DNA from: Levilinea saccharolytica
GTDB taxonomy: Bacteria > Chloroflexota > Anaerolineae > Anaerolineales > Anaerolineaceae
Length of the DNA: 64,000 bases
Reading direction: 5' to 3'
Assembly: GCF_001306035.1 (NCBI RefSeq)
Contig: NZ_LGCM01000027.1
Span: 178,826-242,825, forward strand
A model generated the notes under the pieces. That model ran no database searches and was not told the DNA's origin. It was given only the letters and a program-made list of their open reading frames with translations. Shown in pieces: positions 1 through 7,727 of the stretch (position 1 is its first letter; every line of letters begins with the position of its first letter). The position numbers and the translations under genes are program-made.

Positions 1-2
1 GC

Positions 3-1031
3 AAGCAAGATCTGATCGAAGAGTTGGCGCGCAAATACGGTGTGGATCTCATCATGAACGCCTGCGATCCCATCTATAACGAGCCGATCTTTGACGCGGC
101 CTATGCAGTCGGCTGCAACTACATGGATATGGCCATGACCCTCTCCTGGCCGCATCCTGAAAACCCCTTTGAAAAACCCGGCGTCAAATTGGGCGATTAC
201 CAGTTTGAACGTGCTGAACTGTGGCAAAAAAAAGGCCTCCTGGCCCTCGTCGGCCTGGGGGTCGAGCCGGGCATGGCGGATGTGTTTGCCCGCTACGCCC
301 AGGATTACCTCTTCGATGAAATTGAGGAAATTGGCATTCGCGACGGCGCCAACCTGGAAGTGCGCGGGTACGAATTTGCCCCCAACTTCTCCATCTGGAC
401 CACCATCGAGGAATGCTTGAATCCCCCGGTGATTTGGGAAAAAGACAAGGGTTGGTTCACCACTGCGCCCTTCTCGGAACCGGAGGTGTTTGAATTCCCC
501 GAAGGCATCGGGCCGGTGGAATGTGTCAATGTGGAACACGAAGAGGTGCTCCTCGTCCCCCGTTGGGTGAAAACCAAACGCGTCACCTTCAAATACGGTC
601 TAGGCGATCAGTTCATCTCCGTCCTCAAGACCCTCAAAATGCTCGGTCTTGACAATAAAGAGCCGATCAATGTCAAAGGTGTTATGGTGGCTCCTCGCGA
701 TGTTGTTGCCGCTTGCCTCCCGGATCCTGCCCACCTCGGCGACCACATGTTCGGCAAAACCTGCGCCGGAACCTGGGTCAAGGGTGTCAAAGACGGCAAA
801 CCCCGCCAGGTGTATCTGTATCAAGTCGCCGATAATGAGACCTGCATGCGCGAATTCAAATGCCAGGCCGTGGTAGCCCAAACCGCTTTTAACGCCGTCA
901 TTGGCATGGAGCTGCTCGATTCTGGCCTGTGGAAGGGAACCGGCGTCTTGGGCCCCGAAGCTTTTGACCCCATCCCCTTCATGGAACGCATGGCCGGCTA
1001 CGGTTTCCCCTACGGCATCAAAGAAATGTGA
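3..1031 (+). CDS. Saccharopine dehydrogenase-like NAD(P)-dependent oxidoreductase (5' end outside window)
   Basis: The reading frame is already open at the left edge (in-frame codons from base 3, before the first possible TTG at 24), so the start and the N-terminal Rossmann glycine motif lie outside the window. The visible part contains NACDP and AAYAVGCNYMDMAM, matching the substrate-facing half of saccharopine dehydrogenase/lysine-6-dehydrogenase/carboxynorspermidine synthase-type proteins, followed by the LVGLGVEPGMADVFARYA segment typical of that family. These enzymes oxidise or reduce imine-linked amino acids. The substrate cannot be fixed from sequence. A strong hairpin terminator follows the stop, so the gene ends its transcription unit although the next genes also look like amine/aldehyde metabolism. 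Family assignment is good; the exact reaction is open. Confidence 0.8.
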   Translation, partial: KQDLIEELARKYGVDLIMNACDPIYNEPIFDAAYAVGCNYMDMAMTLSWPHPENPFEKPGVKLGDYQFERAELWQKKGLLALVGLGVEPGMADVFARYAQDYLFDEIEEIGIRDGANLEVRGYEFAPNFSIWTTIEECLNPPVIWEKDKGWFTTAPFSEPEVFEFPEGIGPVECVNVEHEEVLLVPRWVKTKRVTFKYGLGDQFISVLKTLKMLGLDNKEPINVKGVMVAPRDVVAACLPDPAHLGDHMFGKTCAGTWVKGVKDGKPRQVYLYQVADNETCMREFKCQAVVAQTAFNAVIGMELLDSGLWKGTGVLGPEAFDPIPFMERMAGYGFPYGIKEM

Positions 1032-1047
1032 TTTGCCGCGTTTGAAC

Positions 1048-1086
1048 AACCTGGTTTGGGGCGGTGGCCGCCTCAAACCAGGTTTT
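1048..1086 (+). terminator. Long hairpin terminator after the saccharopine dehydrogenase-like gene
   Basis: AACCTGGTTTG (1048-1058) pairs with CAAACCAGGTT (1074-1084). The stem continues inward through GGCGG/CCGCC-type pairs to a TGG loop, giving about 17 paired positions, and is followed by a short T run. It sits 17 bases after the stop codon and reads as an intrinsic terminator. Confidence 0.75.
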
Positions 1087-1091
1087 AATGA

Positions 1092-1106
1092 CACTGATCT
1101 TCAGTG
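1092..1106. repeat. Small perfect inverted repeat next to the aminotransferase ribosome binding site
   Basis: CACTGA (1092-1097), TCT spacer, TCAGTG (1101-1106). It directly abuts the AAAGGAG Shine-Dalgarno at 1107-1113. It could be an operator half-site pair or a small mRNA hairpin near the ribosome site. With only six base pairs the function is uncertain. Confidence 0.35.
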
Positions 1107-1120
1107 AAAGGAGAAAAAAC

Positions 1121-2404
1121 GTGTCGGATCTTCACCAATATGAAGCCCAAAAAGCCAAACTTTCGCCGGTTTGGACCCACTCCACACAAATTATCGTTGA
1201 CCACGGTAAAGGCAGCTGGCTGTACGACATCGACGGAAAAGCCTATCTCGATTTCACCTGCGGCATCGGCGTTACCAACACCGGCCATTGTCACCCCACC
1301 GTGGTCGCGGCCATTCAAAAACAGGCCGGGCTTTTGCTGCACGGCCAGGCCAATATTATCTTCCACAAGCCCATGCTGGAGCTGGTCAGCGAGCTGCAAA
1401 CCATCGTCCCGCCCCACCTGGACGGCTTTTTCTTCAGCAATTCCGGTGCCGAGGCCGTCGAGGGCGCGGTCAAATTAGCTCGCCATGCCACAGGGCGCAC
1501 CAATGTGATCGTCTTTCAGGGCAGCTTCCACGGCCGTACCGTCGGCACCATGACCCTCACCACCTCCAAAACCATCTACCGCGCCGGCTACCAACCCCTC
1601 ATGCCGGGCGTTTTTGTGGCCCCCTACCCTTACGCCTACCGCTACGGATGGTCCCCAGAACAAACCAGCGAGTGGTGCTTGCAGGAGCTGAAACTCCTGT
1701 TGCTTTCACAAACCGCCCCCCAGGAGACCGCCGCCATCCTCATCGAACCCGTCCTCGGCGAAGGCGGCTATGTGGTTCCCCCCACCAGTTTCATGCAGGA
1801 ACTGCGCAAACTGTGCAGCGAACACGGCATCATGCTCATTGCCGATGAAATCCAATCCGGCTTTGGGCGTACCGGCCGCTGGTTCGCCCATGAATATTTC
1901 AACATCCAGCCCGACATCATCACCATCGCCAAAGGCCTGGGGTCAGGGTTGCCCATCTCCGGCGTCATCTCCACCCAGGAGATCATGAAAAAATGGATCC
2001 CCGGCTCGCACGGCGGCACCTTTGGTGGGAATGCCGTGGCCGCCGCGGGTGCAGCCGCCACCATCCGCGCCATGCGCGGCGAGAATATGCTTCAAAATGC
2101 CCTAGATCGCGGCGAGCAGCTGGTCACCGGCCTCAAAGCGCTCCAGGCCCAATACCCCAACATCGGCGATATTCGCGGCTTGGGCCTGATGATCGGCACA
2201 GAATTCCGCACCGTCGATCACCAACCCGACAAGAACACCGCCAAAGCCGTGGTGCAGGCCTGCCAGGAACGAGGTATGCTCCTCCTCACCTGCTCCACCT
2301 GGGACAACACCATCCGTTGGATTCCACCGTTGGTGGTCACGGCCGAAGAAATTGACAAGGGCCTGTCCATCTTCGCGGAGGCTCTGGCGGAAGTGATAAA
2401 ATAG
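1121..2404 (+). CDS. Class III PLP-dependent aminotransferase (4-aminobutyrate/ornithine type)
   Basis: A 427-residue fold-type I aminotransferase of class III, which moves an omega-amino group to a keto acid and leaves an aldehyde. Family features are SNSGAEAVEGAVKLAR, SFHGRT near residue 140, the IADEIQSGFGRTG cofactor-binding aspartate region, and IAKGLGSG with the probable Schiff-base lysine at residue 271. The start is taken as GTG 1121 because AAAGGAG (1107-1113) lies at proper spacing; a longer upstream frame lacks such a site. The neighbouring aldehyde ferredoxin oxidoreductase would suit an enzyme that releases an aldehyde such as a semialdehyde. The precise substrate (GABA, ornithine, lysine or a polyamine product) cannot be told from the sequence. 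Confidence 0.88.
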   Translation: MSDLHQYEAQKAKLSPVWTHSTQIIVDHGKGSWLYDIDGKAYLDFTCGIGVTNTGHCHPTVVAAIQKQAGLLLHGQANIIFHKPMLELVSELQTIVPPHLDGFFFSNSGAEAVEGAVKLARHATGRTNVIVFQGSFHGRTVGTMTLTTSKTIYRAGYQPLMPGVFVAPYPYAYRYGWSPEQTSEWCLQELKLLLLSQTAPQETAAILIEPVLGEGGYVVPPTSFMQELRKLCSEHGIMLIADEIQSGFGRTGRWFAHEYFNIQPDIITIAKGLGSGLPISGVISTQEIMKKWIPGSHGGTFGGNAVAAAGAAATIRAMRGENMLQNALDRGEQLVTGLKALQAQYPNIGDIRGLGLMIGTEFRTVDHQPDKNTAKAVVQACQERGMLLLTCSTWDNTIRWIPPLVVTAEEIDKGLSIFAEALAEVIK

Positions 2405-2424
2405 GCCTCAAGAGGAACATGGCC

Positions 2425-4125
2425 ATGAAAATTTGTCGTGTGAACGTCGAGCAGCAAACCAGCTCCTGCGAAGATGTCCCCGAACCTTGGGTTCGCCTGG
2501 GGGGGCGCGGGTTGATTGCCCGCATCCTTTTGGATGAAGTCCCCCCCGCCTGCGAACCGCTGGGACCGAATAATAAGCTCATCTTCACCCCAGGTTTGTT
2601 AGTCGGCCACATGCTCTCCAGCTGCGACCGTCTTTCGATCGGCGGCAAAAGCCCGCTGACTGGCGGAGTCAAAGAAAGCAACGCAGGCGGTTCCACCGGC
2701 ATGGCCCTGGCTCTCTTGGGCTTCCACGCCCTCATTTTTGAAGGCTGGCCCACGGACTCAAGCTGGTGGGTGGTGGTCATTTCTCAGGACGGCGTTCGCT
2801 TTGACCCCGCTGAGGATTTGATCGGCCTGGGCGTCTACGCCAGTGCCGCCCGTCTGATCGAGCGGTACGGGGAGAAAGTCGCCCTGTCCCTCATCGGCCC
2901 CGGCGGCGAAATGCAGCTGCTGGCGGCCGGCATTCAGAACCTCGACAAAGACCGCGTTCCCTCGCGCATCAACGCCCGCGGTGGGCTGGGTGCCGTCATG
3001 GGTTCCAAACACATCAAAGCTGTGGTCTTTGACACCGCCGGAACCAGCAAACCGCCCATTGCCGATCCTGCAGCCTTTAAAGCAGCCCAAAAAACCTTCA
3101 CCCAGGCCCTCATGGCCCATCCCCAAACAGCCGCCTACCGCGACTACGGCACGGCCGGCATGGCCCGTATGTGCAATAGCCTGGGCGCCCTCCCCACCCG
3201 CAATTTCTCCTCCGGCCAGTTTGAATCCGTCGAGACCATCTCCGGCGAGCACATGCGCGAGGCCTTGCAGCAGCGCGGCGGAGCCAGCGAAACCACCCAT
3301 GCCTGCATGGCTGGCTGCACCATCCGCTGTTCCAATGTGTACGCTGATCCCCAGGGAAAAGAAATCGTCTCCCCCCTGGAATACGAAACCATCGGCCTGA
3401 TGGGCTCCAACCTCGGCCTCACCGACCTGGATGACGTCGCCCGCCTCAACTGGCAGGCCAACGATCTGGGGTTGGATACCATTGACCTGGGCGCTGCGCT
3501 GGGCGTGGCCGCCGATGCGGGCGTACTGGCGTTTGGGGATGCCCAGCGCGCCCTGGAATTGATGGATGAAATCCGCGCCGGAACACCCCTCGGCCGTCTG
3601 CTGGGCGGCGGTGCAGCCCTCACCGGCAAAGCCCTGGGTGTGCGCCGCGTGCCCGTGGTCAAAAATCAGGCCATCTCCGCCTATGATCCTCGCGCTATCA
3701 AAGGCACCGGCGTCACCTATGCCACCACCCCCCAGGGCGCCGATCACACCTGCGGCCTGACCATTCGTGCCAAAGTGGACCACACCAATCCCGAAGGCCA
3801 GGCAGCCCTGTCGCGCACCGCTCAAATTAACATGGCCGGATACGACACCCTCGGTGCCTGCATCTTCGCTGGGTTTGGCTTTGCCGTCGTCCCCGAGACC
3901 ATCCCCGCACTCATCAACGCCCGCTACGGCTGGGGCGTGCCGCCGGACTTTCTGCAAGTCTTGGGCCGCCAAACCATTGAGCTAGAAAAAGAGTTCAACC
4001 GCCGCGCCGGCTTTACCCCCGCGGACGACCGTCTGCCCGAATGGATGACACAGGAACCTCTCACCCCCACTGGAGCCGTTTTTGATGTGCCGGCTGAGGA
4101 CCTGGATCAGGTGCATAACTGGTAA
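2425..4125 (+). CDS. Aldehyde:ferredoxin oxidoreductase family, tungsten/molybdenum pterin enzyme
   Basis: About 566 residues. The N-terminal domain carries the pterin-binding AOR_N pattern (WVRLGGRGLIARILLDE, LIFTPGLLVG, KSPLTGGVKESNAGG). Cysteines at about 294, 298 and 302 (C-x3-C-x3-C) and a fourth in DTLGAC at about 479 are placed like the four ligands of the 4Fe-4S cluster in AOR enzymes, although the first spacing is usually C-x2-C. The enzyme oxidises aldehydes to acids, or runs in reverse, with ferredoxin. ATG 2425 is preferred over ATG 2419 because AGAGGA (2411-2416) is too close to the latter. It follows the aminotransferase by 20 bases and is followed after 4 bases by a MoaD-like gene, so it likely acts on the aldehyde that the aminotransferase makes. 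Confidence 0.88.
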   Translation: MKICRVNVEQQTSSCEDVPEPWVRLGGRGLIARILLDEVPPACEPLGPNNKLIFTPGLLVGHMLSSCDRLSIGGKSPLTGGVKESNAGGSTGMALALLGFHALIFEGWPTDSSWWVVVISQDGVRFDPAEDLIGLGVYASAARLIERYGEKVALSLIGPGGEMQLLAAGIQNLDKDRVPSRINARGGLGAVMGSKHIKAVVFDTAGTSKPPIADPAAFKAAQKTFTQALMAHPQTAAYRDYGTAGMARMCNSLGALPTRNFSSGQFESVETISGEHMREALQQRGGASETTHACMAGCTIRCSNVYADPQGKEIVSPLEYETIGLMGSNLGLTDLDDVARLNWQANDLGLDTIDLGAALGVAADAGVLAFGDAQRALELMDEIRAGTPLGRLLGGGAALTGKALGVRRVPVVKNQAISAYDPRAIKGTGVTYATTPQGADHTCGLTIRAKVDHTNPEGQAALSRTAQINMAGYDTLGACIFAGFGFAVVPETIPALINARYGWGVPPDFLQVLGRQTIELEKEFNRRAGFTPADDRLPEWMTQEPLTPTGAVFDVPAEDLDQVHNW

Positions 4126-4129
4126 ACCC

Positions 4130-4399
4130 GTGCAGATCCTCGTTCGTCTGCATACCACCCTTCAAATTCACACGCCTTCCGGTCTCCAGCGTCAGGTCAC
4201 TGCCGAGGTCCCGGAAGGCGCATGTGTATCAGACCTTGTCACAATGTTGCCCCTTCCCCACATCCCTTTGGATGAGATCATCCTCGTCTGCAATCATAAA
4301 GTCTGCCCGCCCGATCATCCTTTGCAGCCAGGCGACATCGTAGATCTCATCCCTGCCCTGTCCGGCGGCTCGCAGCAGCAGACCCCGAACAATATTTGA
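4130..4399 (+). CDS. MoaD/ThiS-like small beta-grasp protein
   Basis: An 89-residue protein reading MQILVRLHTTLQ from GTG 4130, four bases after the AOR stop. The VCNHKV and LQPGDIVDLIPALSGG segments match the MoaD/ThiS ubiquitin-like sulfur carriers, in which the C-terminal Gly-Gly is thiocarboxylated. Here the Gly-Gly is not terminal: a tail of about ten residues (SQQQTPNNI) follows. Small MoaD-like genes next to AOR-type enzymes are known, and a role in tungsten/molybdenum pterin cofactor supply to the AOR is inferred. An ATG at 4082 inside the AOR gene would give a longer product but has no better support. No other cofactor-biosynthesis gene is in the window. Confidence 0.75.
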   Translation: MQILVRLHTTLQIHTPSGLQRQVTAEVPEGACVSDLVTMLPLPHIPLDEIILVCNHKVCPPDHPLQPGDIVDLIPALSGGSQQQTPNNI

Positions 4400-4424
4400 C
4401 AATCCTCTAAGAATTGAGTATATA
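4396..4424 (+). promoter_or_regulatory. Sigma-70-type promoter before the DJ-1/PfpI gene
   Basis: TTGACA (4396-4401), 17-base spacer, TATATA (4419-4424). The -35 box overlaps the TGA stop of the MoaD-like gene. Transcription would begin near 4431, which excludes the TTG at 4414 as translation start of the next gene. Confidence 0.7.
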
Positions 4425-4470
4425 TACCTTAGATCAGTTGTTTCCGGCCTTTTTAAAAAGGATGGACACC

Positions 4471-4998
4471 ATGCGCCTGATCGGAACTCGTGTTGTGTTT
4501 CATGTCGCGCCGGAATTCGAAGATCTGGAATTCTGGGTGCCGCTGATGCGCCTGCAAGAAGAAGGCGCGGAAACTGTGGTGGCGGGGATGGCCGCGGGTG
4601 ATGTGTATCAGGGAAAACACGGCCTCACGGTTCGCACTCATGTCGGCTTTGACGATGTTCATCCAGCCGATTTCCGCGGGATGGTGATCCCCGGCGGCTG
4701 GGCGCCCGACAAGCTGCGCCGTTTTGAAAGCGTCCGCTCCCTGGTGCGCGAATTTGACCGGCAGCACAAAACCATCGCCATGATCTGTCACGCCGGTCTG
4801 GTGGGCATCAGCGCCGGCATTGTCAAAGGGCACTTCGCCACCGGCAGCGAAGGCATCAAAGATGATCTGATCAACGCCGGAGCGGTGTGGCGTGATGAAC
4901 CCGCTTTTCGCAGCAGTCATCTGGTGTGGGGACGGGTGGTCGCCGATATTCCTGCATTCTGCCGTGAATTGGTCGCCGCCCTGCGCGAACACAATTAA
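4471..4998 (+). CDS. DJ-1/PfpI family protein
   Basis: A 175-residue protein of the class I glutamine-amidotransferase-like fold. The nucleophile elbow AMICHAG carries Cys106-His107, and a VPLMRLQEEG helix, the VIPGGWAPDKLRR loop and an acidic residue in the first strand region (EFEDLEF) match the PfpI/DJ-1 family. Members act as general-stress proteases, glyoxalases or deglycases; which applies here is not visible. ATG 4471 (or ATG 4462, nine bases earlier) is supported by AAAAAGGA just upstream and by the promoter at 4396-4424. The gene thus has its own promoter although it directly follows the AOR/MoaD pair, and an aldehyde-detoxifying role would suit that context (inference). Confidence 0.85.
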   Translation: MRLIGTRVVFHVAPEFEDLEFWVPLMRLQEEGAETVVAGMAAGDVYQGKHGLTVRTHVGFDDVHPADFRGMVIPGGWAPDKLRRFESVRSLVREFDRQHKTIAMICHAGLVGISAGIVKGHFATGSEGIKDDLINAGAVWRDEPAFRSSHLVWGRVVADIPAFCRELVAALREHN

Positions 4999-5034
4999 AA
5001 GCACCTGCTCAGGGTGTCTGCAACGGAGCTTTCA

Positions 5035-6225
5035 TTGAAGAACGCCCAGGATTTCAAACAATACCAGAGCTTCCCCGGTGTACACGGCAACCCCTTTGAC
5101 GTAATTCTCCACACGGCCAACCGCATCCAATCCATTCCGGCAGTGGGCTTTGCTGGGATTCTTGGGCTGATCGCCTTCCTGCCGCCTTTCCAGGGTTGGC
5201 CGTACCATCTGGCGCTGTTGGGTTTCTTCCTGCTCGATTGGCTCCTCGTCGGTCTGCTGCCCCTCACCCGCCGCTCCTTCGGTCCACCTCAACCTGCCGT
5301 ATTGGCCCTATCAGTCCTGCGTCGTGTGGTGGGGTTTCTGCCCGTGCAAATTTCTGTGCCGCTGCAAGTGATCGGCGTTTTCCTGGTCATCTACGCTTTT
5401 TGGATAGAGCCGCACACCCTCAAAGTCACCCGGCAGTCCCTGGTCTCGGATAAGCTTCCCGCCAGAACCCGCCTCAAAGTTTTGCATCTCGGCGATCTGC
5501 ACATCGAACGCATCACTCGCCGCGAACGTCTGCTCCTGCAAAAAATCCAGGCGCTCAAGCCGGATGTGATCCTCTTTTCGGGGGACATCCTCAACCTCTC
5601 CAATTTGCGCGATCCCGTCTCCTGGCAGGCCGCCCGCGAAGTGCTCTCCGCCTGGCGCGCTCCCGGCGGGGTTTTTCTGGTCAGCGGCAGTCCCGCCGTG
5701 GACCTTGAAGACGTGCTGCCGGAACTGCTCAAAGGCCTGCCGCTCACCTGGCTCCAAAACGAAACCGTCGAGCTTTCTGTGCAAGGGTCGCCAGTCTCCC
5801 TGATTGGCATCTCCTGCACCCACCGCCCGTTTGCAGACGCTGAAACCCTTCAGACGCTGCTTGCGGCCCGCTCCGCGCAGGAGCCCTTCACCATCCTGCT
5901 CTACCACACCCCCGATCTGGCCCCCGAATCCGCCGCCGCTGGGGTAGATTTGCAGCTTTCCGGCCACACCCACGGCGGGCAGGTGCGCCTACCGCTGTGG
6001 GGCGCGCTGGTCACTGGTTCACTCTATGGCAAGCGTTTCGAAGCTGGGCGCTACAGCCTCCCGCCCCTGACCCTGTATGTCACCCGCGGTCTCGGTATGG
6101 AAGGCCTGGGCGCGCCGCGTGTGCGCTTCCTCTGCCCTCCCGAAATCATCCTTTGGGAGCTGTCTGGCAATTCTCAACTCCCTGGGTCTATCCCAGGAAA
6201 TCTCAACCTTATGGAGAAAAAATGA
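5035..6225 (+). CDS. Membrane-anchored calcineurin-like metallophosphoesterase
   Basis: About 396 residues. Hydrophobic segments (VGFAGILGLIAFLPPF, LALLGFFLLDWLLVGLL, VPLQVIGVFLVIYAFWI) precede a metallophosphoesterase domain with GDLHIERI, FSGDILN, LLYHTPD and GHTHGGQ motifs. This resembles the YkuE-type membrane phosphoesterases. The segment where the family carries Gly-Asn-His-Asp/Glu reads VSGSPAVD (about residues 216-223), so the usual Asn metal ligand and catalytic His are missing. TTG 5035 is chosen because GGAG (5025-5028) is well spaced; GTG 5014 is in frame but has no ribosome site. The stop overlaps the aminopeptidase start (ATGA), so the two are co-translated. Confidence 0.8.
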   Translation: MKNAQDFKQYQSFPGVHGNPFDVILHTANRIQSIPAVGFAGILGLIAFLPPFQGWPYHLALLGFFLLDWLLVGLLPLTRRSFGPPQPAVLALSVLRRVVGFLPVQISVPLQVIGVFLVIYAFWIEPHTLKVTRQSLVSDKLPARTRLKVLHLGDLHIERITRRERLLLQKIQALKPDVILFSGDILNLSNLRDPVSWQAAREVLSAWRAPGGVFLVSGSPAVDLEDVLPELLKGLPLTWLQNETVELSVQGSPVSLIGISCTHRPFADAETLQTLLAARSAQEPFTILLYHTPDLAPESAAAGVDLQLSGHTHGGQVRLPLWGALVTGSLYGKRFEAGRYSLPPLTLYVTRGLGMEGLGAPRVRFLCPPEIILWELSGNSQLPGSIPGNLNLMEKK

Positions 6226-7631
6226 AACCCACCCTGCTTGATCGTAATCCCATTTCCATCCAAGTCGTCCAAAAAGCGACCGCCCCCCTCACCATCCGGC
6301 TGACCCCCGCCGCCGAAAAGACTGCCCCGGGTTTGCCCGGCAAACAGGTCGGCGAAATTCTCGTCTTTCCCACTGCCGGAGGCCAGGAAGTCCTGGTTTC
6401 CCTGGGTGACGCCGCCAAAATCACCGCGGATGTCTACCGCCAGGCAGGCGGCGCCTTGGCCGTCTGGTTCCGCAAGCTAAAAGTCGAGCGCGCTGCCTTC
6501 GCTGCTGCCGATCTGACCGAAGCGCAATTCTCGGCCTTTTGCGAAGGGCTCTTCCTGGGCGCATTCACCTTCGACCGCTACAAAAGCGACGCCGAACCCG
6601 TGGTGAAAACGGAGGTCGAATGCATCGGCGGTTCTGCCGCGGTGATCGAACATGCCCAGGCGCTCTGCGCGGCCGTGAATCTGGCGCGTGATTGGGCTCA
6701 TGAACCAGCCAATGTGATCAACCCCGTTACCCTCTCTGGGCGCGTTCAGGAGCTGGCCAAAGAATTCGGCCTGCAGTACCGCGAAGTGGACGAGAAAGCC
6801 CTGGAAAGCATGGGTGCTGGTGGCCTGTTCTCGGTGGGCAAAGGCAGCCAGGCCAAACCGCGCCTGATCATCCTGGAGTACCCCGGAAACGGCGCCCCTG
6901 CGGGCACCAAACCCGTCGTCCTGGTGGGCAAAGCCATCACCTTCGATACCGGCGGCTATTCGCTCAAGGGCACCGAAAACATTCAGGGGATGAAAGGCGA
7001 CAAATGCGGTGGGGTCACCGTTGCCGCCACCCTCATGGCCGCCGCCGCCCTCAAGCTCAAGCAGCCCTTGGTGGGTCTCATTCCCGCCGCCGAGAACATG
7101 ATCTCTGGTGACGCCTACCGCCCGGATGATATCCTGCGTATGTTGTCCGGTAAAACCGTTGAGATCATCTCCACCGATGCCGAAGGCCGCCTGATTCTGG
7201 CCGACGCGCTGACCTACGCCCAGAAAGAATTCACCCCCCATGCGGTCATTGATCTGGCCACCCTCACCGGCGGGGTGGTTGTGGCCCTGGGTCGCGTGCG
7301 CGCGGGTCTCATGTGCAACCACGACGAGCTGGCCGAGCGTCTGGCCGCTGCGGGTGAGGCCACCCACGAACGTATGTGGCGCCTGCCCCTGGATGATGAT
7401 TACGCGAAAGCCATCAAATCCGACGACGCCGACATCAAAAACTCCGGCGGCCGCGAAGCCCAACCGGTCATCGGCGGCATCTTCCTCAAGCAGTTCGTCT
7501 CCAATGACGTTCCCTGGGCGCATGTAGACATCGCCGGTGTGGCGGACTCCCCCAAAGATGACACCTATCGACCGAAAGGCGCCACCGGTTTTGGCGTGCG
7601 TATGTTGGTGAACTACCTCGAATCGCTCTAA
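6222..7631 (+). CDS. pepA: Leucyl aminopeptidase (peptidase family M17)
   Basis: A 469-residue cytosolic metallo-aminopeptidase that removes N-terminal residues from peptides. The catalytic half contains GKAITFDTGG (Lys237, Asp242), MKGDKCGG (Asp260) and the M17 signature STDAEGRL (Asp319, Glu321, Arg323), matching the two-zinc site and catalytic Lys/Arg of the family. The N-terminal macro-like domain (residues about 1-160) is less conserved, as usual. ATG 6222 overlaps the TGA of the phosphoesterase by four bases and has GGAG at 6213-6216; a longer frame beginning inside the previous gene is not credible. A strong terminator follows at 7651-7680. Confidence 0.95.
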   Translation: MKPTLLDRNPISIQVVQKATAPLTIRLTPAAEKTAPGLPGKQVGEILVFPTAGGQEVLVSLGDAAKITADVYRQAGGALAVWFRKLKVERAAFAAADLTEAQFSAFCEGLFLGAFTFDRYKSDAEPVVKTEVECIGGSAAVIEHAQALCAAVNLARDWAHEPANVINPVTLSGRVQELAKEFGLQYREVDEKALESMGAGGLFSVGKGSQAKPRLIILEYPGNGAPAGTKPVVLVGKAITFDTGGYSLKGTENIQGMKGDKCGGVTVAATLMAAAALKLKQPLVGLIPAAENMISGDAYRPDDILRMLSGKTVEIISTDAEGRLILADALTYAQKEFTPHAVIDLATLTGGVVVALGRVRAGLMCNHDELAERLAAAGEATHERMWRLPLDDDYAKAIKSDDADIKNSGGREAQPVIGGIFLKQFVSNDVPWAHVDIAGVADSPKDDTYRPKGATGFGVRMLVNYLESL

Positions 7632-7650
7632 AGCGAATATTCAACAATAA

Positions 7651-7686
7651 AGACACCCCCGGTTTGAAATGGGGGTGTCTTCGTTT
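7651..7686 (+). terminator. Intrinsic terminator after the aminopeptidase gene
   Basis: AGACACCCCC (7651-7660) pairs perfectly with GGGGGTGTCT (7671-7680) over a 10-base loop, followed by TCGTTT. It separates the plus-strand operon from convergent alaS. Confidence 0.88.
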
Positions 7687-7727
7687 AATGTTAGCCCTAG
7701 GAATAAATTGGCTATACGCAGTTAATC

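Noticed and set aside
2758..3972. 404-codon minus-strand frame opposite the aldehyde ferredoxin oxidoreductase gene
   Set aside because: Shadow of a clear enzyme gene; no domain and no start signals.
4414..4470. TTG 4414 as start of the DJ-1/PfpI gene
   Set aside because: It lies within the spacer of a good -35/-10 promoter (4396-4424), upstream of the predicted transcription start, and has no ribosome site.
5997..6221. N-terminal extension of the aminopeptidase frame into the phosphoesterase gene
   Set aside because: ATG 6222 with GGAG and an ATGA overlap gives the normal family length; the extension is Arg/Pro-rich shadow sequence.
6477..7523. 348-codon minus-strand frame opposite the M17 aminopeptidase
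   Set aside because: Shadow frame; the opposite strand carries complete M17 catalytic motifs.
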